Part shown: positions 50,385 through 62,770 of the stretch, piece after piece
Layout of the letters: every line of letters begins with the position of its first letter
Numbering within the stretch: the first letter of the stretch is position 1
Assembly: GCA_009801085.1 (NCBI GenBank)
Contig: VNWV01000008.1
Location: 62,001 to 126,000, forward strand
Direction: 5' to 3'
Length of the DNA: 64,000 nt
Source: Lasiodiplodia sp. COLG20
Taxonomy: Eukaryota; Ascomycota; Dothideomycetes; Botryosphaeriales; Botryosphaeriaceae
Position numbers and translations under genes: made by a program
Notes under the pieces: model-generated
Databases searched by the model: none
Seen by the model: only the letters and a program-made list of their open reading frames with translations
What the model was told of the DNA's origin: nothing

Positions 50385-50943
50385 TGTGGGTGAGGATGGG
50401 ATGAGGGCGGCGTTGGTGGTAGGCTTGCTTTAGCTCGTTTTTTTCCTCGGGTGGAGCGCGTTTGGCGGGTGGCGACGTCGTGGTGAAAGAGTGGGGTTTC
50501 GTCTGATTTCACGCAGGACAAACGGAGCACGGGAGCGTGCAGTGTCTCAAGCGCGCGTCAGTGGGGTGGAAGAGGGGTTGGAAGTGACAGGACGAGGTGA
50601 GTGGCCAATGGCTTAATTACTACTACTCTAGGCTCCAGACGCGTCGACGTCACGAATCGCGGGAGACGCGACGCAGATAAGCGAGGCTGAGGCTTGGCGA
50701 TCGAGCGCGCGTTGATCCACAAGCCGCATCGGCTCTCCAACGCGTCCCATTGGGAGATACAGCTCCTAGCTGCGAGACGATGCGTGCGCCGTTCCTGATC
50801 TTCAGTTTTACCCGCGGCTTGATGCGCTACATGTGAACCATTTCGGTCTTTTCTTGTGCAAAACGCTCAAAAAGGCTGGGGATCATGTAGAATTAACGCC
50901 GATTATGCCCTATACAGTCTTTACCTGCCTTGAAGAAAACCGC
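50385..50943. promoter_or_regulatory. Promoter of the LSH-like gene with two MCB boxes
   Basis: 559 bases between the remodeler start and the 3' end of End3. ACGCGT at 50639-50644 and 50740-50745 (255 and 356 nt upstream of the start) suggests MBF-type G1/S control, as at MCM3. No gene is seen. Confidence 0.45.
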
Positions 50944-52264
50944 TCAACTCCGCTTCTCCTCTTCTATCTGCCTCTTGAGCTCCTCCAGCGCCTCCTCGCG
51001 GCTCCGCAGATGCGACTCCAGGCCGTCGACCTGCTCGCGCACCGTCTGGATCTCGTCCTGCATGCCCTTCAGGCTGGCGCCCTCCTTGGCCTGGCCCTCG
51101 CCGAGCTCGAGGTCGCGCAGCTGGCGGCGCTTGTACTCGAGCAGCTGCTCGAGCTCGCGCTTGACCAGGGCGGGCTTGCTGTCCTCGCGCGTGTCGCGGC
51201 CCTTGGCCTTCATCGTCTGCTCGACGTTGGCCAGCTTGTCGTCGAGGTCGCGCAGCTGTTTCTTCAAGCGCACCTCCTCCCAGTCCTCGGTCGTCTTGGT
51301 GCTGCCGAAGTCGGTGCCCTTGGGCAGGTAGCGGCCGCGGTCGCCGACGCCCAGGCGGCTGAGGTACGTGTCGCCGAAGCGCGCCTTGCGGCCGGTGGTG
51401 CTGTCGTCGCTGCGGTCGACGGCCCAGCGGCTCTTGGCGCTGGGGCTGGCCACGCGGTCGAGGTTGTATTCGATGTTGCCCTTCTCGAAGCTGGCGCGCA
51501 GGCTGGGCGGCACGAAGCGCGGGATGCGGAAGCCCTCGTGGCGCATGTTGAGGATGTGCAGGAAGGCGAGGCAGGCGTCCTTGCCGATGGACTCGTGGCC
51601 GCGGGCGTTGACCAGGTTCCAGGCGCTGCGGATGTCCGTGTCGGGCACGTCGAGCGAGTCGTACAGCGGCTCCAGCGTCTCGAACGTCACGTCGCCGCGG
51701 TGGTCCTTGTTGGCCGAGTAGATCTCCTCGTACTTCAGCTTGTCGGCCGGCGACATGTACCAGTCGAAGCCGTCCTTCAGGCCGGGTGTGTCGTCGTCAT
51801 CGTCGACCCGTTCGAATTCGGGCTGGCCGCCGTGGATTGCGCGCGTGGCTTGCACCAGGTGGGCTTTGGATTCGGGGACGAGCCAGTCGGGGAGGGTCTG
51901 CGGGACGTCGTTGTATTCCTGGGGGAAGCAATAGTGTTAGCACAACTTAGGCGCGCGACCTTGGCCTCATCCCCTCTTGGTGCCCGAGCAGGTGCGGAGG
52001 CGGCACGGGAGCAGGACGTACTCCGTTGACGAGGTCGAAGATCAGGCGCATGGCGACGCAGAATTCTTCAAAGTCGAGGCGGCCATCGTTGTCGACATCG
52101 GCCAGGTCCCAGATCTTCTCGAGTTGGTCGTCGCGCAGTTGGCTGTTCTTGAGCACGGAGGCGGCTTGCTGGCCGTCGAGGTGGGTGCCGCCGTTGGACA
52201 GGGAGGCGAAGATCTCCCAGTAGCGTTCAACCTCCCATTGCTCTATCCGCTTGGTCCCTGACAT
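50944..52264 (-). CDS. end3: Actin cytoskeleton-regulatory protein End3
   Basis: Component of the Pan1-Sla1-End3 endocytic coat at cortical actin patches. Two exons, 52022-52264 and 50944-51918, joined across a 103-nt intron, give 405 aa, the normal End3 length. The junction restores the family segment FDLVNGEYNDVP followed by [16 protein letters not shown]. The first EH domain (about residues 1-95) has a complete EF-hand loop [12 protein letters not shown]; a second EH region follows ([17 protein letters not shown], residues 130-225). The C-terminal 120 residues are charged coiled coil ([19 protein letters not shown] to [11 protein letters not shown]). Divergent from the P450 gene. Confidence 0.96.
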
Positions 52265-53169
52265 TTGGGCGGTAGTTTGGGTCCGGGGAGGGGGTGGGTG
52301 TGGATTGTGGAGGTACCGATTGCGGTGATGTCCGGGAAGCTGACAGCCCCCCGAGCTGCCCGATGAGATGCGCCAAGCGCCCCTCCGCTCCCGCCTCCCT
52401 AGTGCCGCTCCGCCCGGAACAAACTCCCGCTGCTCCTGCCTCCACCTCTCTCCGCCCGCCCAACTTCACCCGCCAGCTCAGACCCCGCGACACATGACCA
52501 ATCGTCACCGATGTCCGTCAGCATGCCGGAATGCGAGTCTTCCGAGCCCCTAAACGCGGTCCGAGCGATCGACACCCACCATCACATGCGGCCAGAGAAG
52601 CTAAGCAAAGCATGAGGCCGGTCCGTGAAGCATTGCAACGACATGAGCGACCATACGTCCGTAGAAGCACCATGAAGCGTCGGCCGGCGATGAGAGCGGG
52701 CGGGTCGTACGGAACAGCCAGCGAAGCAGCCTGGACACCAGCTTCAACTCTGCAATGCTAAGCGAACCTGTGGACTCTTGTGGGAAGCTGAAGGTGAACC
52801 ACGCCGCAATGCTGCAGATGCACCCACTTAGTCAAGTCAACGGCTTCTTCCCCCCGGTCACCCGGCCGCTCGCGGTGGTCTTCCGACCCGCGCCTGACGG
52901 TCGGAGCGACAGTGGTAAGGATTGACCGCCGAAAGCCCCACCCCCTGCGGCACGGTGTGAAGCCAATGCAGCATCCGGAGGCAGCTCACCCTGGCCGGCC
53001 CTCCCCGCGACTCGTATCTTTATCCGTGCGAACCAATGCCAATAGGCCAATTCGCTCGCACAAACTCTTACTAGCCAGGGTGGATCCCTTCCCGCTCTTC
53101 CCGCTCAACATAAATAACAGCACGCCTTGTTTTAGACGTCATGCCTTTGCTCGTCCGGAATCTATCAAC
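52265..53169. promoter_or_regulatory. Divergent promoter, End3 and P450
   Basis: 905 bases with no supported gene. An AT-rich ACATAAATAAC about 60 nt before the P450 start may act as TATA element. Confidence 0.45.
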
Positions 53170-55110
53170 ATGGATTCGAGCGTGGTATCTGCCGCTCTCG
53201 GCTCGGCTCCGCGCCTGCTGTTTGTATCCGCAGTTGCTGTAAGCCGATGACCGGTCCGCTCTTCGGAGCACAGCTTAAGATCGACAGGTTCTTGTCTTCT
53301 ACCTTGGCCTGGCCATACAGCGGCTTTGGTTTCACCCCCTTGCAAAGTACCCCGGACCCCGTCTGGCTGCAATCACCAATGTTGGTCTCGTGCCCGTGGG
53401 CCGTGTCATGCCTGGCTAAGGGGATCCTACAGGTTCCGTATTCCATAGACTATCTGAGCGGGAGGCAGCCCTATCGCCTCCTGAAGCTGCATGAAAAATA
53501 CGGTCCGTGTACACAACCGATAGTATCATAACTATCAAAGCTGACCGTTCGATATAGGCCCCATCGTCCGCATTGCGCCAAACGAGCTGTCTTTCAGTAC
53601 TGCACAGTCATGGAAAGACATCTATGGCCCACGGAAGGGACACAATCCCTTCGTGAAAGCCCCCTTCTATGACGGAAACATGTTTTCCGACATGGCCCAC
53701 TCCATAGCAAGCGAGTGTGACCCTGCGAAACATGCGGTGATGCGGAAGTATCTTGCCAACGCCTTTACTGAACGGTCCCTGCGAGAGCAGGAGGCCATCA
53801 TCGGCGGGCACGTTGACGCCTTCATCTCCAAAATTGGAGAGCTGGGGTCAGCCAAGGAGGGCATTGACCTCACTCGCTGGTTCCACTTGCTCACTTTGGA
53901 CATCATCGGAGACTTGGCCTTCGGCCAATCCTTCGGAGGCATTGAATCCGGTAAGTACCTCAGCTTGCATGCGGGGTACCAAGCTGATGAGATTGCTCCA
54001 TGACTGCAGGAAAGACGAATAGCTGGATTGAAGCCGTCATTGGGAGCATGGGACAGTTCGAGTTGGCCGACACTTTCGGACGTTTCCCTTGGGTTGGTAA
54101 GGCTTTGATAACACTGAACCGCGGCGCCGTCGATAAGCTTCTCGCTTCCGCAAGGGAGCACCAAGCGTACACTGTTGACCTTATCAAGAGGTAAGTAAGA
54201 CAGCCAATATATATGAGGGCAATTCGTATCTCACATGGCCAACAGGAGGCTTGCACGCGATACGGGCCGCAAAGATTTCGTCACTTGCCTTCTAGAGGGT
54301 GGCGAAGGCCAGAATCAGATGTCTGAAATTGAGCTGGCGGCTCATTCTTCCGATTTTGTGTGAGTTAAACACAAGACTGGCGCTGCTGGGGCTTCTGACT
54401 AATGGCACATAGCATTGCTGGAAGTGAGACCACCGCTACAACATTGGCAGTGATCGTCTTCTACCTCTGCAAGGACCCCGCTCTCATGGAAGAACTGCAA
54501 CGAGAGGTCCGCAGCTCCTTTGATAGCTACGAGTCCATCAATTCAACGAACACGGCCAGACTACGTTATCTCCACGCGGTTTGTCAGGAAGCGCTACGGA
54601 TTTGTCCGCCGGTCCCACTTGGCCTTCCCAGAATCGTGCCTCCGGGCGGGGACACGGTCGACGGGCAGTTCCTTCCTCAGGGTGTATGGCTTTTCCTTGT
54701 TTGTAATCCGTGCCGCTCACAATTACTGACATTTCAAATAGACTGTCGTTTCGACCCACCCCCTTGCAGCCACCCTATCCGAGTCCAACTTTGCCGATCC
54801 ATGGAAGTTCGACCCGCAGAGGTGGCTCTCGCCAGATAACCGAGATTGCTTGGAAGCCAGCCAGCCGTTTTCACTGGGCACGCGTGTCTGCATAGGAAGA
54901 GCGTACGTGTCCTCGGATTACGCGACATGAATGGAAACTGTCACTGACACACGCAGGCTTGGTCTCCTGGAACTCCGCACCGTCCTGTCCAAGATGCTTT
55001 TCAAGTACAGCCTCAGCCTGGTAGATCCGACTCTTGACTGGCACAGAGACGTGGAAATGCACGTTCTCTGGAAAAAGCCGTCGATGAGGGTCAAAGTTCA
55101 GCCGATTTAA
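53170..55110 (+). CDS. Cytochrome P450 monooxygenase
   Basis: ER-anchored heme monooxygenase, likely decorating the product of the neighbouring terpene synthase. Nine exons: 53170-53238, 53288-53389, 53433-53502, 53558-53950, 54010-54190, 54246-54359, 54413-54683, 54742-54902, 54957-55110; 504 aa and every phase closes. An N-terminal membrane helix (LLFVSAVAVLVFYLGLAI) leads into FHPLAKYPGPRLAAITNV. The I-helix AGSETT is at residues 312-317, ExxR (EALR) at 369-372, the PERF-like FDPQRW near 423, and the heme loop FSLGTRVCIGRA has Cys450. The sequence RIAPNELSF and the GHNPFVKAPFYDG region resemble the CYP65/isotrichodermin C-15 hydroxylase group, but the clan is not certain. Intron 53390-53432 has an atypical donor GTGCCC. 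Its separation from the synthase is 1.16 kb, same strand. Confidence 0.93.
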
Positions 55111-56272
55111 ACAGGGGGTTCGGCCTGAGGTCATTTTCGGGCGTCGATCTGTACGACCACGCCACGTGGGTATCCTTTTTCCCGACAAGGAATGTCAGAT
55201 CAGCCAATGCAGTTATCGGAGAAACCGACGTCCCAATATACTTCGGGGCTAAGGAAGTGTTTCCTATTGTTTCGCCACCCCGTATCCGCGAGCTTACCGC
55301 GTTCGAAGTTATAATGAATCGCCGATGGATAAAGGCAATACAAGGATGTGGTGCCTCACCGCCTCGACCCAGATATTTTCCCGGTCATGAATTTCTGCTT
55401 CTATGCTTATCTCTCACGCTCGACGCCCGCCTTTTTGCCGAATTAAGTTTACATGCCCTTTTTTCTTCACGGTTTAGCCCGTGCGCCTTATTCGGGGCCA
55501 TTCTATGCAGCTGCGCCGTTGGGATGTGGGGGGCCCCACTACCCGCTTGGCCCTCTTGAGTAGCAGATGTTCTAGCCAGCCCACCGGTCCAGCCCCAGAA
55601 AACAGCCTTTCCCACTACTGCGCCGCTCGCGTGGCCGGACTCGGCTATTGGTAGGAAATGCCAATGTAGACGCAAGCGCCAACGGTCAGACCTCACGCGT
55701 CTCCTCGTCCATACCGCTTGCGCAACTTAGCCGCGCGGGAAAAGGAAGAAGAGACGGAACCAGCTCCCGCTTGCGTGGGGCGCGTGCGAAACGCGTTTCG
55801 GGGGGACCCGTTCGTTCGTTCGTACGCAAAGGGAACCCGGGTAGCCGAGCTCACGGGTTCGCGGCCTGTGGACTTTTGTCAGGCCACATAACAATGCCGA
55901 TCCGTTTCCCTGGGTGCACCAGAGGCACCACCGCAGAGTCAGGGACGGGGGCACAGCATGTCAAGTGAATCGTTCGTTTGCGCGCCTGCCTCGCTTCTTT
56001 TTCTTGCTACGCCGCAATGACGACGGAGGAGTCGACAGGAAAGGTTTGTGCGGCAAATGCTCTTTTTTTCGTTTTTGTCCTGGGACGACGGGAGGCCCGG
56101 GATGGGGGGAGGGAATTTGTCTCGGTGTATAAGTGAATACTTGACTCGATGAATGGTACTGCTGCGAAGTTCCCATCCTTCCCATCCCCCCCTTCTTTTT
56201 CTCCCCTGTTGTTGTGCGTGCTGCACTACTCCTTCCCAAATCGAACCATTCCCGCAAGTTGAAGAAGCAGTC
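55111..56272. other. Intergenic between P450 and terpene synthase
   Basis: 1.16 kb, no supported gene. TATAAG at about 56137, 135 nt before the synthase start, is a possible TATA element. Confidence 0.45.
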
Positions 56273-58115
56273 ATGCCTGGCCGCGTGTCCACCAGACTGG
56301 AACTCCTCTCCTCGGTCAGAGGCAACACCCTCGTCTTCCCGGACCTCTGGCAGTACTGCAGTCACTGGCCCCAAGCCGTGAATCCGGGAATCGATCAGCT
56401 GAGGAAGGATGTGAGCGATTGGCTTGACAAGTGAGTAATACCAACGTGGTTGAGGCTGGAGCGGGCTTACCGCATCCGTGGATTGGGTGTGTGGTGCGTA
56501 CCGGTGAGAAGGCACACTTTTTTGCTAAAGCATATTTTTGCCTTTTTCCCGCCAGAACCATTCCGTCGGAGAAGCTGCGCGAGGCCTACAAGATTGCCGA
56601 CATCGGGCTGCTGGGTGCCTGCGTCTACCCTTTTGCGAGCTATGACCGCTTGAGGATCGCCGCGCTGCTGAATATCTGGGTAAGCCTGTCATCCGCATGC
56701 CCCTCCCCCTCCTCGAAAGTGTAGCTGACGCAATGATCCCTGTGATCCCATAGGTCTTCATCGTGGACGATGGTGAGTGGCGATAATCCCAGGAACCGTT
56801 GTCTGGGGAGTATGCGAGTCATTTCTGAGTTTGACTGACACCCCCTCCTTTTTTAGAGCTCGACATGGAAAGCGGGACGATGGTCGACGATCTCGAGACG
56901 TCCAACAAATACCGCTCCGAACTCATCGACTTCGTGCGCAGGTGCTTGGGCCTGGCTGACGATGACGCCGGCAGCGAGTCCGACGGCGGGTCCAGCAACA
57001 CGTCCTCCTCCGACTCCAGCAGCTGCGCTGTCAAGGACACGGCGTACGGCCACATTATTCAGAGCTTTGCCATGCTCGGTCGCGAGATCCAGGACAAGTA
57101 CAATGTTGGTGAGTGAAAGAGCGCTTTGGAGGAATACGTAGGTCGACGTGCTCGGCTAATGCGATTGGGGCAGATCAAAGGCAGAGACTTCTGGATAACG
57201 TCATCTTCTACCTGGGGATGACGCGCGAGGAACAGTGTTCGCGGTTGGCGGGCGGCATTCCTACGTCGGAGGAGTACTGGAAGTTCCGTGATGGCGCGAG
57301 CGCGGTTGAAGTGTGTCTTGCGATGGTGGAGTAAGTAGCCCCGCTGTTTTCCTGTGCAGAACACTGCTCGGACAAGGACGTATCCGAATCTCAAGACTGG
57401 GACGTCAGCAAGGATGAAATGGACCCTTTTCGGACTGCTACTGACTATTGGGCCTGAGTGGCCCCGCACTGCAGGTACCTCGCAAAGGCGCAAGGACTCC
57501 CGAAGCAGGTCTTCGAGGATGAGGATATGAAAAGGCTGTGGACTTTGACGAATACGAATGTTTCGCTGTAAGTCAACCATCTACTCTCTCAGGAAGAACC
57601 GGACGGATCGAAGCTGACCTATCCCAGCGTAAACGACGTTTTCTCGGCGAAGAAAGAACTCGTACGTGACAACCCTCTCCTGCTTCTCAACACCTTCGCA
57701 TCACCGCCGCATCTCTGACAAACAACTACAACCGAACAGGCCGGAGAATCCATCGCAAACGCCATTCCGATCTGGTTCGCTGCAGCGCAGCCTGATGAAG
57801 ACCGCCTCCAAGCCGCAACCGACAAGGCCGTCGCCCTGTTCGTGCAGACGGTTGGCGAGATCGACGAGGTCGAGCGCAAACTCATGCAGAGATACGGCAA
57901 CGGCGTCCTCGACGAGCACCTGACAAAAGAGCTGCAGTGGTTCATTAATGGGTGCAGGACTTGGTGCACTGGGAACTACTACTGGAGGTAAGATGACATT
58001 ACCGGGAAATTGTGAACGTGTTGCTGACGAGGCACGGTTTAGTTTGAGAACGCCGAGGTATGGGAGGTTGGGGAAGACGGTTGGGAAGAATGGGTGTCTT
58101 TACATCCCGTTGTAA
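56273..58115 (+). CDS. Class I terpene synthase
   Basis: Ionises a prenyl diphosphate with Mg2+ and cyclises it, probably a sesquiterpene synthase by size. Nine exons: 56273-56430, 56556-56679, 56754-56772, 56857-57108, 57174-57330, 57475-57567, 57628-57661, 57740-57987, 58043-58115; 385 aa and all phases close. The aspartate-rich motif DDELD lies at residues 99-103 (split by the junction after the 19-nt exon 3), the NSE triad NDVFSAKKE at 270-278, and the C-terminal RY pair at 367-368; all three metal or diphosphate sites are intact. Between helices a Ser/Asp-rich low-complexity loop (about residues 130-155) is unusual for the family. The product cannot be predicted. It is flanked by the P450 and the peroxidase on the same strand. 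Confidence 0.93.
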
Positions 58116-59161
58116 GGTTTCCAGTTTTTGAGATTTTCTTTTGAGATTGAATGCAAAATACCCTTTCGTTGCGCAGTCAAGAGCATTTTACGTCTGGTGA
58201 TCAGCTGTCGTCTTCGAGGCCCCGAGGGAACCAAATTGCGGGGATTTTTTATTTTTGGGGATGATGACTGAGTACAGGATCACATCTACACTGACCCTCG
58301 GGAAAAATACGGCAGCTGGTCAAATCCCGGAAGCATTTGCAATGGTGTTGTACTCCGGACAGGCTCGCTTAGGTAAGTGCCACTAAGCTTCCGCCCCGCC
58401 CTTCCCGCTCCGCCCGTCCCGCCCGACACTTAAAAAAAAGGGGCTCTCCACCTTGCTGTTCCGTGTATCAGTTCTACCGAAGATTGCTTTTTACACAGTG
58501 CGCTGTTGCGGTCAATGTGCCTCGCCGGCTTTTTCGACACGGTCTCGGCCGGTCCGAATGCCCGCTCGGACATAACGGATTACCTCATTTTTTATTGCAC
58601 GGGACCAGTTGGACCGCAGAAAAGACCGATAAGGTTTCTTTCCAGACGTCTTCTACGGCAGCCCTACTGATATGTATCGGCCCTATCTGCTCGTTCCCGC
58701 AGGGCTGTGTACGGACTACGGTCGCAAGGCTAAGCAGTGCGACTTCTTGGCCCGCCCGCACGCCGCGCCGTGTGTACCTTGCTCAGAGATACGGGAGACG
58801 GCCTCAACCATGTCGCGCCTTGTGCCAATCATGGCAGTTCTATTTATTTTCGGGGCTTTTTCAAAAGCGAAGGGTTGAAACAAGGCTAGCTGCCCGTTCG
58901 ACAAGTGCCCACAGCCGATGTTACCTCTGAGAATGCACACGACCTTGATGGACCAATCACGCGGTCGCTAAATACGAGAACACTATACCTCCGCTTCTAA
59001 TGCCCCCATCGCAAACCTCCTTCCTGAAATCTTATGGTCGTCGTCTGGGCGTCCACATGCAGCTTAAAACCCACCATGACCCGCCTTAACGTGATGTTCA
59101 GTGCCGGCAGTCGTTCGCTTTGCATATCATTTTCGCCCGCACCAACATTCCACTCGCTACC
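58116..59161. other. Intergenic between terpene synthase and peroxidase
   Basis: 1.05 kb with only short unsupported frames. Confidence 0.5.
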
Positions 59162-60956
59162 ATGAAGACTGCTGCTCTTGCGGGGCTCGGGCTCCTCCAG
59201 ATCCTGCCGTCAACGGCCGAATATGTCTGGCCGTCCAAATACGACTATCTGGAAGACCTGCTGTATCTGCAGTCAGGCTACATCCGCGAGGGCTTCATCG
59301 ACGGTAAAAACCTACACCACACCTCAACACATCCAGCCCTCAAACTCACAACCAACAGGCGTGGCCCCGTGCTCCTTCTCCTCCGCCGGCGAAGGGCGCC
59401 AGACGGCCGCCGAATGGGTCCGCACCGCCTACCACGACATGTCAACGCACGACGCGGCGGCCGGCACGGGCGGGCTGGACGCGTCCATCATGTTCGAAAC
59501 CGAACGTGACGAGAACGTCGGCGACGCCTTCAACGGCACTTTCGGCTTCACCAACAACTACTACAATATCCGCGCCTCGCAAGCCGACCTGATCGCCCTC
59601 TCCACCGTCGTCGCCGTCGGCAACTGCGGCGGCCCGCGCATCCCCTTCCGCGTCGGCCGCGTCGATGCGACTGAGGCTGGGCCCTTGGGCGTGCCCAAGC
59701 CCGATCAGGACATCGATACGCACAAGCAGATCTTCGCCAAGGCAGGCTTCAACACCAGTAAGACTGCCTAATCCATCCAGCCACCGCGAGACGCAGAAGA
59801 GAGCCAGAACTGACCACCTCTCGCAGGCGAAATGATCACCATGGTCGCCTGCGGCCACACGCTAGGTGGCGTGCACGGCAGGGACTTCCCCGAAATCACC
59901 GGCAACGACTCGGAAACCAACTTCGTCCACTTCGAATCCGACGCCTCGTCCTCATTCCAGAAGTTCGACAACGTCGTCGTCACCGAGTACCTCGACGGCG
60001 GCGTGACGTCCAACCTGCTCGTCTCCGGCTCGAACGAAACCACGAACAGCGACGCCCGCGTCTTCGCCGCCGACGGCACCAACGCCACCATGCGCGCCCT
60101 CGCCGACCCGGACACCTTCCAATCCCAATGCGCCGACATCCTCGCCCGCATGATCGACACGGTGCCGGCCGGCGTGGCGCTGTCGGAGCCGCTCGACGCG
60201 GTGCGCATTAAGCCGTATATCCAGAGCTTCGCCCTGACCAACGCCACCCACCTCACCCTCACCGGCCGCATCCGCGTCCTCGCCGACGCGGACAGCTACG
60301 CGGATCAGATTGTGCACCTGACCTACACCCCCCGCGCCGCCCCGGCCGGCAACGAGACTGCTCTCAACACCACCATCCCCACCACCCGCGCCACCTTCAA
60401 GCTCGGCACCTCGTCCGGCCTCTTCGGCGAGACCTTCGCCTGGCACGAGTTCAGCGCCGTGCTGCCGGCCGCGTCGTCGATTAGCGCGTTCAACGTGACC
60501 GTCGTGCGGAAGAGCACGGGCGTGGCGGAGACGTTTGATAATGCGGGGACGGGCGGGTTCGGGCTGGATGATGGGTTGGTGTACCTCGATGGGGAGAGCT
60601 GCACGAGTGTTCCGGCGGGGCTGGACGCGGGGAGTTTTGAGAGGGATGTGACGATTAAGGCGGCGGTGCGGAAGGATGTGGCTGCTGCGGCGGGGGGCAA
60701 GGTGGCGGTTGAGGTGGTGAAGAAGGTGGCGAGGCAGGGGGTGGCGGTGGCGCAGTTGGTGGTTGAGCGGTGGGAGGAGGTGGAGGGGGCGGAGCGGGTG
60801 GAGAGGGGGGAGTGGGTTGTTGTGGAGGTTAAGGGGAGGTTGGAGGGGGATAGTTTGAGCACGACGTTTGATGTTGTGGTGGGGGAGGGCGAGGGGGAGA
60901 AGAGGGTCGAGTTTCAGAGGACGGGGGGGTTGTTGGAGCAGGAGTGTAAGGCTTGA
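59162..60956 (+). CDS. Secreted heme peroxidase with extended C-terminus
   Basis: Extracellular plant-type heme peroxidase superfamily member, possibly oxidising phenolics or a metabolite of the adjacent cluster. Exons 59162-59303, 59359-59757, 59827-60956; 556 aa. A signal peptide is evident (MKTAALAGLGLLQILPSTA). The distal site has Arg69 and His73 in WVRTAYHDMSTHD, and the proximal ligand is His191 in MVACGHTLGGVH. The catalytic domain ends near residue 300. About 250 further residues, Thr/Val-rich with many N-glycosylation sequons, have no family I recognise and are absent from lignin or manganese peroxidases (about 350 aa). Codon choice is C-rich up to about 60480 and then becomes extremely G-rich to the stop. 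Confidence 0.88.
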
Positions 60957-62770
60957 AGGGGTGAAAGGGAGGAGGAGGGTGGGAAATGATACCATGATGC
61001 TTGATAGAAATTTAACGGGCTGCTTTGGTCGTTGATTTGGTTTATTGGCGACTCGGGAGTGGCAGTGCATATTGTCATTGCAATGGCTTGCAGAAAATTC
61101 GAATCTCCTATGCTCTGCACGGAAAGCCATATGCACATGGTCTGTCACGGCGGTATGAGGCTACAGTGAAACTGCTGGATAGTGATTGACGAGGTTGTGG
61201 TGATGCATAATCGAACTTCACTATAGCTCGTGGCAGGATTTGGGCTCAGCCTGTGCCATGAATTAACGTCCAAGGTTTCAAAAAACTTCTAATCTTCTAT
61301 TGTGCTGAATGCTTCTCTTGTATGCATGAAAGGGTACATACACAGGGTATCTGGCCCAACCGCTGAGCAGCTTCAGCCGAAGCAACCTCGACCATAGCAG
61401 CCACAGCCAGAGCGTGCCCACTCGGACAATCCCCAGCGTGCGTGGCCCGAACAGAAACGATTTCAATGACAGGTTTCTGAGTGGAGATAATCTTGAAGGA
61501 AATAAAAGAATTATGCGCTGGAGTATCATGAAATGCCTCATAAATATTTCCTCCCATGGCAATTCATCGCCATCGGGCTTACCGTGGGATGAAATTATCC
61601 ATTGTCTCCATACTCCAAGCCAGTCAATGTCAGCCCTTCACCGAAATTACCATTTCCATTGACAGCAGCCTTGTTGCGGGACGCGGGGTTTCTCCAATTG
61701 TATCAACCCGATCCACGTCGTCATGTTGCAGCTCGTATTTCTGTGAATCAGCTGCACAAAAAGACCCTAATCCGCTTGGTCGAAGAATCCTTTCAGCTAA
61801 TGAAATGCCATGGAAGATACCAGCACATACTTGCAGCTGCTGTATAAGGGCCATGCATTGTCAGATAAGCAGTGACCGGGGGGTTTCCCATGCAGAAATC
61901 CCAAAGCGGTCCACCGTTTCCAGCATGCTCAACGCCCCTTGATGATACCCGCATACAGCGTATCCACAGCGCCGCGGTTTTTGTGCAAAGGCTGACAGAC
62001 AAGCTGGTCTCTTTCTGTGATTGAGCGAATGAATTTGTAGCGATCCCTGGGAAACCAGACCACAATAGTGGCGACGCACGCCTGGATTACGTTGGTACAG
62101 GGAGAGAAGTTATTGAATGATCAATTGTTGGGCAATACCAGAGAAACTATTCTTACGTCCTTAAGTATTACGGTCAAGAGCACTGAAGAAACACGAGTAT
62201 CAGCAATCGCAGTAGTGGTAGCATTCAGTCAAGTCCACTACAAAAATGAAGTCTCGGAACTGTCGTTCCGAGAGACGCGAGATCCCTCCTAGTGTTCCTG
62301 TGAGTTTGAAACCGTGGCTTTGGAGTTAACGAATAGTCGCCAGACACGTTAATTGGGGGGAGAAGAGCATGTGGGGCTTGCAGGTTACTCTGTTTCACAG
62401 ATGGACGATACACCCGACGATTGGAGCGGAGAACTTGGGGGCTGAGTGCGGGGATCAATATTCGTGTGCGACAAGTCGAATCGTCTGGCATTTGCTGTCT
62501 TTTTCAGTCTATCGGTTTTTATTATCAAAATCTTTTTCCCGTCAATGCACATTTCTCGATGTCATACATATATCATGAGTGCCGCGTTCCTCTATCGTTC
62601 CCTTTTCCAAAAGTTACAGGCTACATCAAAGTACATCAAATTTCTTGTTTGATCTTCCTAGGCCGGCAATTTTTTATATTGTGCTTCCGCACCGCACTGG
62701 TAGCTCTCCAGCCCCAATACTCTCCAGTAAAGCAGTGCAATACGGCTTTCAAGCCAACTAATCGACATTC
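60957..62770. other. Intergenic, with possible decayed coding sequence
   Basis: 1.8 kb. Two minus-strand stretches look protein-like but do not join: about 61297-61557 (contains CPSGHALAVAAMVEVASAEA) and about 61920-62110 (contains ACVATIVVWFPRDRYKFIRS and GAVDTLYAGIIKG). Frame breaks separate them. They may be the remains of one gene whose family I do not recognise. No active gene is called. Confidence 0.3.

Noticed and set aside
49293..50393. 366-codon open frame antisense to the LSH-like gene
   Set aside because: Leu/Arg-rich shadow frame with no motif.
50833..52029. 398-codon open frame antisense to End3
   Set aside because: Ala/Val/Leu-rich shadow of a GC-rich coding strand; End3 with its EH domain is clear on the other strand.
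59952..61148. 398-codon open frame antisense to the peroxidase
   Set aside because: Low-complexity Arg/His/Leu/Pro composition produced by the G-rich 3' end of the sense gene.
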